From NCBI GenBank assembly GCA_019056595.1, contig CP036163.1, forward strand, positions 2,046,001 through 2,110,000: a stretch of DNA of 64,000 bases, read 5' to 3'. The translations under genes and the position numbers were made by a program. Positions 8,387 through 17,688 of this stretch are shown one piece after another; the stretch's first letter is position 1, and every line of letters begins with the position of its first letter. Under the pieces are notes generated by a model. It had not been told where the DNA came from, did no database searches, and was given only the letters and a program-made list of their open reading frames with translations. The DNA is from Pectobacterium atrosepticum. GTDB taxonomy: Bacteria; Pseudomonadota; Gammaproteobacteria; Enterobacterales; Enterobacteriaceae.

Positions 8387-10009
8387 TTAAGGTAAAGCCT
8401 GATAGCGCAGGTTACTGAACGTGACCTCGCCTTCGCCCGACGCATATAACGCTGGCCGCAAGCTGAGGAAGTCATACGCGACGTTGTGATGGTAGCCGGA
8501 CACTTCCATCTGCACCGGATATTTCTTCCACGGTTCCTGATCCGAGGTTCGGGTGTAAAACGTCACGATGTGGCGATCGTTTTTCATCCGAATTTGCACC
8601 TCATTACCCGTGATGTGCGGCAATTTCTTCTCCGCCCTTTCCAGCCCATAGCGGTGCATCACCGTGCCATACTGATTAAACGACAGCCCGACGTACAGTT
8701 TTGCATTGTAGAACAGCAGTAAACCGGCCTGTGCTCCGGGGGCGAAATTCGCCGTGACTTCAATTTGGTAAGCCTGATCGCCGGGGATCATCGTCAGCGG
8801 CGCACTGTCTTTTGGCGATGTTCCTTTTGCTTTCAGGTGCAGCTTGCCGTCGGTGAGCGTAACCCGCTTTAGCTCTTCCGCATTAGCACGGTAAAAATGC
8901 CAGCGAGCCGGAAATTTCTCGTCGGTGAAGCTATCAGACCAACCGATGCCGTGAGGCACCGCCTCGCCCCCTTCCGGTTTACGAATCGGTTTGCCGGTAT
9001 CGAATCCAGCAGAGGTAAACCAGCCGTCAGCACCCCAGACAATCGGCTCCAGCATTGCCTGCCGACCCAGCGTCATAAAGCCGTTTTCATACCCGTGATA
9101 CACCATGTACCAATTTTTATCCGGCCCTTCGATCAGCGTCGCGTGACCGCGCGACCACCACTTATCTGAACGATCCTGCGTGCGGATAATCGGGTTATAC
9201 GGTGAGTTTTCCCACGGCCCGTTGATCGACTTCGATCGAGCCGCAATCACCATGTGTCCCGTTGGTGGCCCAGCCGTGCCGCCTTCCGCCAGCACCATGT
9301 AGAAGTAGTCGCCGTGGCGCAACATCTTCGGCCCTTCCTGCGAGAAGCTTTCCACATCCCACGCTTCTGGGTACTGCCATCCCTGATAGACCACCTCCAT
9401 TTCACCGACCGTCGACAGCCCATCATCCGTTAACTGCACACGGTTGCCGCCAGACATAAAGATGTAACGCTTACCGTCTTCCCCCACTACATGGCCGGGA
9501 TCGCTGGCCGGATTTTTCAAGCCAGTATCTTTCGGCGGCGTCCACGGGCCGCGAATATCATCGGCGGTGATCACATACAGCGTTTTCTTTTTCGTCCCTT
9601 TGGCATCGATAATCCGGTTCGTCGTGAAGTAGAGGTAATATTTATCGTTGTGCTTCACTAGATCTGGAGCCCAAATTGCGTCAACGGGCATCGTTATCGC
9701 GGGGCCAAGCGGCTGCCAGTTCACCAAATCGCGCGAGTGCCAAATTAGCAGTCCGGGGATATCGTCAAATGACGAGAACGTCATGTAGTAATCCTCCCCA
9801 TCTTTGATAATCGTAGGGTCGGGATGATCGCCCGCAATGATAGGGTTGAGGTAGCAGCCATTACCCAAATCCGCCTGACGCTGCTGTTCAATACCCCGCA
9901 TCCATTCGTTGGCGGGGCCAGCCTGACAGGCGATCGCCTGGCTTATACCCATCGCCATCAGCAAGATGCCACTCAGCGCGCCTTTCCCCACCGTTCGGGA
10001 GATACTCAT
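8387..10009 (-). CDS. Secreted glycoside hydrolase family 43 protein
   Basis: This 540-residue protein has an N-terminal signal peptide (hydrophobic core GALSGILLMAMGISQAIA). The catalytic five-bladed propeller follows: GDHPDPTIIKDGEDYYMTFS near 60 (catalytic Asp in HPDPT), IWAPDLVKHNDKYYLYFT near 110 (pKa-tuning Asp), and FSQEGPKMLRHGDYFYMV near 205 (general-acid Glu). These are the three classical GH43 positions. The C-terminal 180 residues look like a beta-sandwich carbohydrate-binding or DUF1349-like module. GH43 enzymes are mostly arabinofuranosidases, arabinanases or xylosidases, so it likely trims plant hemicellulose or pectin side chains in the periplasm or outside the cell. The exact substrate cannot be read from sequence. 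It lies between thiQ and ilvBN, convergent with thiQ and 4 bases from its end. Confidence 0.9.
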   Translation of the reverse strand: MSISRTVGKGALSGILLMAMGISQAIACQAGPANEWMRGIEQQRQADLGNGCYLNPIIAGDHPDPTIIKDGEDYYMTFSSFDDIPGLLIWHSRDLVNWQPLGPAITMPVDAIWAPDLVKHNDKYYLYFTTNRIIDAKGTKKKTLYVITADDIRGPWTPPKDTGLKNPASDPGHVVGEDGKRYIFMSGGNRVQLTDDGLSTVGEMEVVYQGWQYPEAWDVESFSQEGPKMLRHGDYFYMVLAEGGTAGPPTGHMVIAARSKSINGPWENSPYNPIIRTQDRSDKWWSRGHATLIEGPDKNWYMVYHGYENGFMTLGRQAMLEPIVWGADGWFTSAGFDTGKPIRKPEGGEAVPHGIGWSDSFTDEKFPARWHFYRANAEELKRVTLTDGKLHLKAKGTSPKDSAPLTMIPGDQAYQIEVTANFAPGAQAGLLLFYNAKLYVGLSFNQYGTVMHRYGLERAEKKLPHITGNEVQIRMKNDRHIVTFYTRTSDQEPWKKYPVQMEVSGYHHNVAYDFLSLRPALYASGEGEVTFSNLRYQALP

Positions 10010-10307
10010 TTATTACCACCCCATTATCTCAATGATTATTTGATAATTTATAACATTGAAACCGTGTTCCAGTTGTGAAAACAGTCACGCTTCTCTGGCT
10101 TTTGGATGAAAAATTAAGCGGTAATAGCGCGACGAAATATCAATATATTGTGATCAATGAGACATTTTTAGTTTTTATCCCTTGTGGGTATTGTGTCTTT
10201 TTGTACTGCTGTGCTTATATGGATTGGCGATTGATGACGCATTCGAACACAACGCTCGACCATAAAGCGCTCGAATGTAAATAACCCGAACATAAATTAG
10301 GATTCCC

Positions 10308-10418
10308 GTGACGCACTACTCTTCTTCCACTTCAGCACTACTAAACACCGCGCATATTGACGCGGTCGTCGTCGTGCTCGTGGCAGTCGTCGTGGTCGTC
10401 GTCGGCAGCGCGCCGTAA
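10308..10418 (+). CDS. ivbL: ilvBN operon leader peptide IvbL
   Basis: This is a 36-residue attenuator leader peptide that starts at GTG with a TAGGA ribosome site upstream. Residues 20-32 read VVVVLVAVVVVVV, which is 11 Val codons and one Leu codon, and the end GSAP parallels GNAP at the end of E. coli IvbL. Stalling at these codons when charged tRNA-Val or tRNA-Leu is scarce would prevent the downstream terminator from forming and let RNA polymerase reach ilvB. It is too short and biased for routine gene callers. Confidence 0.92.
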   Translation: MTHYSSSTSALLNTAHIDAVVVVLVAVVVVVVGSAP

Positions 10419-10441
10419 CGGGTTCCGAATCGAAGATTCTC

Positions 10442-10482
10442 AAACCCCGCCGGCGCCAGCCGAGCGGGGTTTCTTGTTTCTA
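10442..10482 (+). terminator. ilvBN attenuator terminator
   Basis: AAACCCCGC (10442-10450) pairs with GCGGGGTTT (10464-10472), extended by an inner CGGC/GCCG pairing, and TTCTTGTTT follows. It lies 24 bases after the ivbL stop and 47 bases before the ilvB start, as expected for the attenuator. The region just upstream (GTTCCGAATCGAAGATTC) could supply the antiterminator. Confidence 0.88.
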
Positions 10483-10528
10483 CCCTCCCCGCTCCGACAC
10501 CGCACCGGCCCTGATGAAGGATGTAAAC

Positions 10529-12193
10529 ATGCGTTATACAGGCGCTCAGTTGATTGTTCGGCTGCTCGAACAGCAGGGTATCACCACCGTAGCGGGCATT
10601 CCCGGCGGCGCGGCACTGCCGTTATATGATGCTCTTAGCCAAAGTCAGACTATCCGCCATGTTCTTGCCCGCCACGAGCAAGGCGCGGGATTTATGGCAC
10701 AAGGCATGGCGCGAGCCAGCGGACGCGCTGCGGTTTGTATGGCGTCCAGCGGCCCAGGGGCGACCAACCTGATTACTGCCATCGCCGATGCCAAACTGGA
10801 TTCAATCCCGCTGGTGTGCATCACCGGTCAGGTGCCTTCCAGCATGATCGGCACCGATGCGTTTCAGGAAGTCGACACTTACGGCATCTCCATTCCCGTC
10901 ACCAAACATAACTATCTGGTTCGTGATATCAACGAACTGCCGCGCGTGATCCCAGAAGCCTTTCGCATCGCGCAATCGGGCCGTCCCGGCCCGGTGTGGA
11001 TCGATATTCCAAAAGATATTCAGAACGCGACCATTGAGTTGAGCGAACTGCCAGACATTTTCCCTCTCGATACGCCACCGACTATTGCTCAGCAGGAAAT
11101 TGAACGGGCTGCGGCCATGATTAACGCAGCCCAGCGTCCGATTCTCTATCTGGGTGGCGGAATTATTAGCGGTGTCGCACACGAACAAGCGGTTCAACTG
11201 GCGGAACGCGCTAGCCTGCCAACTACCATGACGCTGATGGCTCTGGGTGCTATGCCCGTAGATCATCCGCTGTCGCTCGGTATGTTGGGGATGCACGCCG
11301 CACGATCAACCAATCTGATCTTAGAACAGGCGGATTTGTTAATTGTGCTGGGTGCGCGTTTTGACGATCGTGCCATTGGTAAAGCGGAACAATTCTGCCC
11401 ACAGGCCAGCATCATTCACATCGATATTGATCCGGCCGAGTTAGGCAAGATCCGCCAGCCGCACGTGGCGATCAATGCCGATGTCGCCGAGGTGCTGGAT
11501 CATCTGCTGCCACATATCACCCCACAGCAGCGTGGCGTATGGCGTGCAACCGTTAGCGGGCTGCAACAGGAATTTCCGTTCAGCATGCCGAATGCTGACG
11601 ACCCATTAAGCCATTATGGACTGGTTCAGGCCACGGCGCAGGCGCTGACGGATGATGCCATCATCACGACCGATGTCGGCCAACACCAGATGTGGGTCGC
11701 TCAGTCTTACCCACTGCGTCGTCCGCGCCAGTGGCTGACATCCGGCGGGTTTGGCACGATGGGCTTTGGCTTGCCTGCGGCGATTGGCGCAGCGCTGGCC
11801 GAACCGGATCGCACCGTGGTGTGTTTCTCGGGTGATGGCAGCCTGATGATGAATATTCAGGAAATGGCGACCGCGGCAGAAGAAGGGCTCAACGTAAAAA
11901 TCGTCCTGATGAACAATCAGTCACTCGGTCTGGTTCACCAGCAGCAGGATATGTTTTTCCAGCAGCGTATCTTCGCCGCCGATTACCGCTACAACACCAA
12001 TTTTCTCGCCATTGCCGCAGGTTTCGGCTTTGCAACCTGCGATCTGAATGCGGCAGCCGACCCGCAGGCCGCGTTGAAAGAAGCGCTCAATCAACCCGGT
12101 CCAGCGTTGATCCACGTACGCATTGACGCCAATGAAAAAGTTTTCCCCATCGTGCCACCGGGCGCAGCGAACATCGATATGATCGGAGATTAA
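10529..12193 (+). CDS. ilvB: Acetolactate synthase I, large subunit
   Basis: IlvB condenses pyruvate with pyruvate or 2-oxobutyrate to give acetolactate or acetohydroxybutyrate, the first common step of Val, Leu and Ile synthesis. It uses TPP, FAD and Mg. From the ATG at 10529, with ribosome site AAGGA 7 bases upstream, it has 554 residues. An ATG at 10514 has no ribosome site and would add five. The catalytic Glu of the TPP ring is in [12 protein letters not shown] (near 50), and the TPP/Mg motif is [22 protein letters not shown] (near 435-465). The sequence follows E. coli IlvB rather than IlvG or IlvI. It is followed with a 1-base overlap by ilvN. Confidence 0.95.
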   Translation: MRYTGAQLIVRLLEQQGITTVAGIPGGAALPLYDALSQSQTIRHVLARHEQGAGFMAQGMARASGRAAVCMASSGPGATNLITAIADAKLDSIPLVCITGQVPSSMIGTDAFQEVDTYGISIPVTKHNYLVRDINELPRVIPEAFRIAQSGRPGPVWIDIPKDIQNATIELSELPDIFPLDTPPTIAQQEIERAAAMINAAQRPILYLGGGIISGVAHEQAVQLAERASLPTTMTLMALGAMPVDHPLSLGMLGMHAARSTNLILEQADLLIVLGARFDDRAIGKAEQFCPQASIIHIDIDPAELGKIRQPHVAINADVAEVLDHLLPHITPQQRGVWRATVSGLQQEFPFSMPNADDPLSHYGLVQATAQALTDDAIITTDVGQHQMWVAQSYPLRRPRQWLTSGGFGTMGFGLPAAIGAALAEPDRTVVCFSGDGSLMMNIQEMATAAEEGLNVKIVLMNNQSLGLVHQQQDMFFQQRIFAADYRYNTNFLAIAAGFGFATCDLNAAADPQAALKEALNQPGPALIHVRIDANEKVFPIVPPGAANIDMIGD

Positions 12194-12492
12194 TGACTAT
12201 GCAAACTCAACCAACGTCAAATCAGGTCACGCTAGAACTCTCAGTACGCAATCACCCCGGCGTGATGTCACACGTTTGCGGCCTGTTTGCCCGCCGGGCA
12301 TTTAACGTAGAAGGCATTCTCTGTATGCCACTGGCAAACGGTGAAGAAAGCCGAATCTGGCTACTTGTCAAAGATGACCAACGACTACAGCAGATGATCA
12401 GTCAGGTGGAGAAACTGGAAGACGTCCTTCAGGTACGTCGTCACGGGGAAGAAATGCGTATTTTCGAGCAGGTCGCCGAGTTTTACTGCTAG
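12193..12492 (+). CDS. ilvN: Acetolactate synthase I, regulatory small subunit
   Basis: IlvN (99 residues, 96 in E. coli) is the valine-binding regulatory subunit that activates IlvB and makes it sensitive to feedback inhibition. Residues 10-80 form a single ACT domain ([29 protein letters not shown]). The ATG overlaps the ilvB stop (TAATG), so the two are translationally coupled in one attenuated operon. Confidence 0.95.
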   Translation: MTMQTQPTSNQVTLELSVRNHPGVMSHVCGLFARRAFNVEGILCMPLANGEESRIWLLVKDDQRLQQMISQVEKLEDVLQVRRHGEEMRIFEQVAEFYC

Positions 12493-12499
12493 ATGGCGT

Positions 12500-12518
12500 G
12501 GCCGGGTCTTCCCCGGCC
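12500..12518 (+). terminator. Hairpin after ilvN, possible terminator
   Basis: GGCCGGG pairs with CCCGGCC around a 5-base loop, 8 bases after the ilvN stop and shortly before the end of the convergent yabI gene. No T run follows on either strand, so it may be a weak or Rho-assisted terminator, or an mRNA-end-stabilising stem. Confidence 0.4.
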
Positions 12519-12527
12519 TGCCCAATC

Positions 12528-13298
12528 TCACCCGTTGAGCACCTGCCACAACAGGTGCCGGTAAACCGGCATCAGCGGGTGCTGAATCAGCACGATCAAC
12601 GATGCAACCGCCGCCACAAATATCACTGGAGCCACCCAACGCAGGCGTCTGAGCGGCACCTTTTTGCTAAACCAATCATGCTGTTTACGCTTATCACTGC
12701 GCCACCAGCGCCAGTTTAACCAGCCTGCGACCCACACCACGATGGCGGTTACCAGCAACAACCACTTAAAGCCCGCGCTGTTGGCCCCTGCGGGAATATC
12801 AATCGCAACCCCAGCCAGAATACCGGGTAAGAAATAGGCCGGTGGCCACAGCAGGCAGCCGATGATATTCGGCACCGCGAATTTATAAGGCGGTAAGCCC
12901 AACATTCCCGCCACCATCGGGATTAATGGCCGCGTCGGGCCGACAAAACGCCCGATCAATATCGTCGGCATCGGGTGTTGATACAGGGCATATTCGGTTT
13001 TATTCAGTAACGCCTGATACTTTTTCAGGAAAGACCAATTATGCAGCGGCGCTTTGAAGCGCATGCCAATAAAATAAGAAATCCAGTCCCCGAGCAGGCA
13101 ACCGATAATTCCAGCCGCCCACGCTGGATACAGCCCCATTTGTCCGCTGCCAATCAGCGCCCCCAGCGTTGCCATCATTACCGTGCCCGGCAGCAGCAGG
13201 CCCACCAGAGCCAGAGATTCCAGAAAGGCAACCAGCATGACGGCGATCAGTGAATACGCGAGTGATTGAGTAACCAGATGATCCAGCCACGCTTCCAT
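12528..13298 (-). CDS. yabI: DedA-family inner-membrane protein YabI
   Basis: This 256-residue protein (254 in E. coli) is of the DedA/SNARE-associated type, a family now linked to undecaprenyl-phosphate or phospholipid translocation and to maintenance of membrane potential. It has a FLESLALVGLLLPGT loop near 25-40 and GRFVGPTRPLIPMVAG near 118-133, with the conserved Arg-Pro-Arg-like core of the family, and several membrane helices. In E. coli yabI sits next to thiQ; here GH43 and ilvBN lie between. It is convergent with ilvN. Confidence 0.92.
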   Translation of the reverse strand: MEAWLDHLVTQSLAYSLIAVMLVAFLESLALVGLLLPGTVMMATLGALIGSGQMGLYPAWAAGIIGCLLGDWISYFIGMRFKAPLHNWSFLKKYQALLNKTEYALYQHPMPTILIGRFVGPTRPLIPMVAGMLGLPPYKFAVPNIIGCLLWPPAYFLPGILAGVAIDIPAGANSAGFKWLLLVTAIVVWVAGWLNWRWWRSDKRKQHDWFSKKVPLRRLRWVAPVIFVAAVASLIVLIQHPLMPVYRHLLWQVLNG

Positions 13299-13445
13299 AA
13301 AACCTACCCGTACTTTATAAAAACAAAGATTGTCTGGATCATAGCAGAAGCCGTCAACTCCTGATTACTGGTCAATTCTTTTGCACCGACGGGCATCTAC
13401 ACTTATGATAGCGGTCATTTTTTGCCACCGTGCCGCACTGCCACT

Positions 13446-15026
13446 ATGTTTTTTAAACTACTCAACCATCTCGGGTTACGACGCCTTATCCTACTTCTGG
13501 CAGTGGCAAGCGCATTAGTGACGCTGGCAAACAGTTTTTATGCCAGCTACCGCGTCCAACGAGAGCTTCTGATTGATAACACACTTGAAGCCAATCGCGT
13601 TTACGCCACCAAGCTAGCGGCAATGACTCATTCTTTCTTTAAAGAATCTCAGCAACAGTTAGCCTACAGCGCCAATATCGTCGCCACCCAGATGGATGAT
13701 AAAGCGAGTCTATTTAAAGAAGCTGAGCGTTTACGGCTACAGACCAGCAATTTCAACTCTGTCGTCATTGCCGATGAAAAAGGTATCGTCAGAGCAACAT
13801 CACCCGATACCTTCCAGCTAATCGGAAAAAGCCTGACAACAGACGGCGCACTCGAAGCCTTGAAAGAAAGGCGCTCTCTCATTAGCCAACCCTATATTTC
13901 TGCCGCCAATAACTTCATCGTGCTGATATCTACACCGATTTTCACACGGGATGGGCGCTACAAAGGCTTTGTCGGTGGATCGATCTATCTTAAACAGCCT
14001 AGTGTTCTCAATACGCTATTAGATAAACACTATTACCGCGACGGCTCTTATATCTACGTCACCGATAAAAACAAACAAATGCTGTATCACCGCGATATAG
14101 AGCGTATTGACAAAACAGAAACCAATAACCTGAAGATCGACGCGCTGCACGAGGATAATGGCAGTCAGCATATGGTGAACTATCTGGGTGAGAAAATGTT
14201 AGCGGGCTATGCCGTTGAATCCACCTCGCAGTGGGAGATTGTCGCACTCCGCCCGACAGACATTACGCTGAAACCACTGGATGGCCTGATGCTAAACGTT
14301 CTGCGCCACACGCTTCCGCTAGCGCTTTTAACCATATTCTGCGTCTGGCTGCTTGCCCGGCTCATCGCGCAGCCGCTTTGGCTATTGGCACGCAGCGCGA
14401 ATAAGATGGATGCAACAGACGTCTCCGATGATATTAGAAATATCCATTCTTGGTATTTTGAAGCCTCGCAGCTCAAACAGGCGATGTTACTGGGTATCGA
14501 TTTACTCCAGCGTAAGATTGGTAAATTACGCTCTGAAGCACACTCAGACCCGATGACTGAACTGCTCAATCGTCGTGGGTTGGATAGCGCTCTCCGCTAT
14601 TGGCAGATGGGGCAGAAAAGTTTTGCCGTCATCGCGCTGGATATCGACCGCTTTAAACGCATCAATGATACCTACGGGCACGACGTGGGGGACAACGTCA
14701 TTCGTGATTTGTCGCAGTTGATTCGTAGCAACTCGCGCGATTCCGATATTCTGTGCCGCAGCGGTGGCGAAGAGTTCCTGATCCTGCTGCCGGAAACCAC
14801 GCTGGATGTGGCACTCGACATTGCCGAACGTCTGCGGCAACGCACGCAGGAATCAACCATTCCTGTTGTGGGTAGTATTACGATCTCTTTGGGCGTGGCG
14901 CTGTGGCAACCGGCCGTCAACGATATATCAATCGAGCGAACCTTCAAGCTAGCGGATGAGGCTCTGTATAAAGCCAAGCAAGAAGGCCGCAATCGCGTGG
15001 TTTCAGCCGTACACGACGAGTATTAA
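13446..15026 (+). CDS. Membrane diguanylate cyclase with a periplasmic sensor domain
   Basis: This 526-residue protein likely makes cyclic di-GMP from two GTP. A first membrane helix (about 11-33) is followed by a periplasmic sensor domain of the dCache type (about 35-275), a second helix (about 285-308) and a HAMP-like linker. The C-terminal GGDEF domain (about 365-520) has the active loop as SGGEEF, a functional variant, and an RDSD sequence five residues before it that fits the RxxD inhibitory I-site. I chose the ATG at 13446; an upstream in-frame ATG at 13422 adds eight residues and neither has a clear ribosome site. It lies between yabI and polB, where E. coli has the ara genes. The ligand is unknown, but dCache domains often bind amino acids or organic acids. 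Confidence 0.9.
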   Translation: MFFKLLNHLGLRRLILLLAVASALVTLANSFYASYRVQRELLIDNTLEANRVYATKLAAMTHSFFKESQQQLAYSANIVATQMDDKASLFKEAERLRLQTSNFNSVVIADEKGIVRATSPDTFQLIGKSLTTDGALEALKERRSLISQPYISAANNFIVLISTPIFTRDGRYKGFVGGSIYLKQPSVLNTLLDKHYYRDGSYIYVTDKNKQMLYHRDIERIDKTETNNLKIDALHEDNGSQHMVNYLGEKMLAGYAVESTSQWEIVALRPTDITLKPLDGLMLNVLRHTLPLALLTIFCVWLLARLIAQPLWLLARSANKMDATDVSDDIRNIHSWYFEASQLKQAMLLGIDLLQRKIGKLRSEAHSDPMTELLNRRGLDSALRYWQMGQKSFAVIALDIDRFKRINDTYGHDVGDNVIRDLSQLIRSNSRDSDILCRSGGEEFLILLPETTLDVALDIAERLRQRTQESTIPVVGSITISLGVALWQPAVNDISIERTFKLADEALYKAKQEGRNRVVSAVHDEY

Positions 15027-15139
15027 CCCCAACTTCCCCTGCCTTTATAACAGGTGATGCCGCTGGACATTACCTGTATAAATAACCATACTTAGCGTTA
15101 TTCTCCTTCCTTATCTCGCTTGCTATAAAAGGCCGCTTA

Positions 15140-17503
15140 GTGACTCAGGTTCGTCAGGGGTTTCTACTGACCCGCCACTGGAACGATACGCCAGCAGGCA
15201 CGCAGGTTGAATTCTGGCTGGCCACCGATGAGGGCCCGCTGCTCGCACGGCTGCCAGTACAAGAGGCTATTGCCTTTATTCCCGCACAGCAGGAAGCCCT
15301 TGCAAGAACACTCTTACAGCAGGAAAAACGCTGGCAGTTAAAGCCGCTCGCCATGCAGGATTTCCATCATCAACCGCTGTTGGGGCTGTATTGTCCGCAA
15401 TACCGTCAGCTACTGCGGTTGGAAAAGTTACTGCGAGAGGGAGGTGTTCAGGTCTACGAAGCGGATATTCGCCCGCCGGAACGCTTCCTTATGGAGCGCT
15501 TTATCACCGCGCCCGTATGGCTGAACGGTACACCCACATCAGACAACCTGCTGACGCAAGCCCGCATGAAACCCAATCCTGACTATCGCCCGACGCTCAG
15601 GCTGGTCTCACTGGATATCGAAACCAACCGCCACGGTGAGCTTTACTGCATCGGGCTGGAAGGCTGCGGACAGCGCCAGGTTTACATGCTCGGCCCGCCT
15701 AACGGTACGCCTGAACACGATAATTTTAATCTTGAGTACGTCGCCAGCCGCCCGCTACTGCTGGAAAAGCTGAACACTTGGATGCAGCAGCACGATCCCG
15801 ATGCCATCATCGGCTGGAATCTGGTGCAGTTTGACCTGCGCGTTTTGCAGAAACATGCCGAACGCTACCACATCCCACTCAAGCTGGGGCGCAACGGGCA
15901 GGCGTTGGAATGGCGAGAACACGGTTTTAAACAGGGACATTTCTTTGCCAGCGCAACGGGTCGTTTGATTATTGACGGTATTGAAGCACTCAAATCTGCA
16001 ACGTGGAATTTTGCCTCATTCAGTCTGGAGTTTGTCGCGCAGTCGCTGCTGGGAGAAGGCAAAGCCATCGACACGCCCTATCAGCGGATGGATGAAATCG
16101 ACCGCCGTTTTGCCGAAGATAAGCCTGCACTCGCTCGCTATAACCTGCAAGACTGCGAATTGGTCACGCGTATTTTCGACAAGACCGAGCTGTTGCCCTT
16201 CTTGCTGGAACGCGCTAGCGTCACCGGGCTGGCAGCAGACCGTAGCGGTGGTTCCGTCGCGGCATTTTCTCACCTCTATTTACCGCGCATGCACCGCATG
16301 GGTTATGTCGCCCCCAACCTGGGCGAGGTCGCGCTTGAAGCCAGTCCCGGCGGATTTGTGATGGATTCGCGTCCCGGCCTCTATGATTCGGTTTTAGTAC
16401 TGGATTATAAGAGCCTCTATCCCTCGATTATCCGCACCTTTCTGATCGACCCAGTCGGGCTGGCAGTGGGAACACAGAATCCAGACGCTCAGCACGCTGT
16501 CTCCGGTTTTCGTGGTGCGTGGTTCTCCCGTGAACAGCACTGCTTGCCTGCCATTGTCGAGCAAATCTGGCAAGGGCGTGAAGCAGCGAAGCGTACCAAC
16601 AATAAGCCACTGTCGCAGGCGTTGAAGATCATCATGAATGCCTTTTACGGCGTACTGGGTGCCACAGGCTGCCGTTTCTTCGACCCACGCCTCGCCTCCT
16701 CTATCACCCTGCGCGGTCATGAAATCATGCGTAAAACGCGCGAGTTGATAGAAGAACAAGGCTATCAAGTGATTTATGGCGATACCGACTCCACGTTCGT
16801 CTGGCTTAAACATGCGCACAGTGCAGAGGAAGCCGCAAAGATTGGCAAATCACTGGTGCAACACGTTAATCAGTGGTGGACACAGCATCTGCAAGACACC
16901 CAGCAGTTAACCAGCGCGCTGGAGTTAGAGTTTGAAACGCATTTTCGCCGCTTCCTGATGCCGACGATTCGCGGCGCGGAACAAGGCAGTAAAAAACGCT
17001 ACGCCGGACTTATCGACACGCCACAGGGCGAAAAGATGGTGTTCAAAGGGCTGGAAACCGTGCGTACCGACTGGACACCGCTGGCGCAGCAGTTTCAACA
17101 ACAGCTCTATCTGCTGATTTTTCAACAACAGCCTTATCAGGACTGGCTGCGGGATTATGTTGACCATACGCTGAACGGTGATTTTGACGATCTGCTAATC
17201 TACCGTAAACGGCTGCGCCGCAAGCTTGACGATTACCAGCGCAACGTGCCGCCACACGCCAGAGCCGCTAAAATCGCCGATGACTATAACCGCCAGCAAG
17301 GGCGGCCACTGCAATACCAAAACGGTGGCTGGATCAGCTATGTGATGACCGTCAACGGCCCCGAACCGCTGGAAACCCGACATTCACCGCTGGATTATCA
17401 GCATTATGTAGAACGCCAGCTCCAACCCGTTGCGGACGCCATTCTTCCTTTCCTGCATGATGATTTTGCTACACTGGTGACAGGTCAGATGGGATTATTT
17501 TAA
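15140..17503 (+). CDS. polB: DNA polymerase II
   Basis: PolB is a B-family polymerase used in replication restart and lesion bypass. It has 787 residues (783 in E. coli) and starts at GTG. The exonuclease motifs are [13 protein letters not shown] (Exo I, near 155) and [14 protein letters not shown] (Exo II, near 222), with the Exo III tyrosine region at about 330. The polymerase motifs are [10 protein letters not shown] (motif A, near 420), [12 protein letters not shown] (motif B) and [10 protein letters not shown] (motif C, near 548). The C-terminus ends GQMGLF, a typical beta-clamp-binding tail. The upstream region has only a decayed LexA-like site (see findings), so SOS control is uncertain. 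Confidence 0.97.
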   Translation: MTQVRQGFLLTRHWNDTPAGTQVEFWLATDEGPLLARLPVQEAIAFIPAQQEALARTLLQQEKRWQLKPLAMQDFHHQPLLGLYCPQYRQLLRLEKLLREGGVQVYEADIRPPERFLMERFITAPVWLNGTPTSDNLLTQARMKPNPDYRPTLRLVSLDIETNRHGELYCIGLEGCGQRQVYMLGPPNGTPEHDNFNLEYVASRPLLLEKLNTWMQQHDPDAIIGWNLVQFDLRVLQKHAERYHIPLKLGRNGQALEWREHGFKQGHFFASATGRLIIDGIEALKSATWNFASFSLEFVAQSLLGEGKAIDTPYQRMDEIDRRFAEDKPALARYNLQDCELVTRIFDKTELLPFLLERASVTGLAADRSGGSVAAFSHLYLPRMHRMGYVAPNLGEVALEASPGGFVMDSRPGLYDSVLVLDYKSLYPSIIRTFLIDPVGLAVGTQNPDAQHAVSGFRGAWFSREQHCLPAIVEQIWQGREAAKRTNNKPLSQALKIIMNAFYGVLGATGCRFFDPRLASSITLRGHEIMRKTRELIEEQGYQVIYGDTDSTFVWLKHAHSAEEAAKIGKSLVQHVNQWWTQHLQDTQQLTSALELEFETHFRRFLMPTIRGAEQGSKKRYAGLIDTPQGEKMVFKGLETVRTDWTPLAQQFQQQLYLLIFQQQPYQDWLRDYVDHTLNGDFDDLLIYRKRLRRKLDDYQRNVPPHARAAKIADDYNRQQGRPLQYQNGGWISYVMTVNGPEPLETRHSPLDYQHYVERQLQPVADAILPFLHDDFATLVTGQMGLF

Positions 17504-17688
17504 ATGCCTAGATCGGATGATCTTAAATCAAAGCGGTTAATTCACGGTACAGCAAGTTTTGAGAGGTGACGAATGCGCCGTCATCCATTACCATAACGCC
17601 CTTTCTGAATTTGCATCGCAGCATTATCAGCACTCGATAATGTAATCAGACATTCCCCCGACACAGACGAACATCGAGCTAAGAATTT

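Noticed and set aside
10147-10164. TGTGATCAATGAGACA as a CRP site before ilvBN
   Set aside because: Only the left half fits TGTGA-N6-TCACA. CRP control is known for E. coli ilvB but the site here is too weak to list.
10075-10284. 69-codon frame upstream of ivbL
   Set aside because: No ribosome site, cysteine-rich improbable composition, and it overlaps the ilvBN promoter region.
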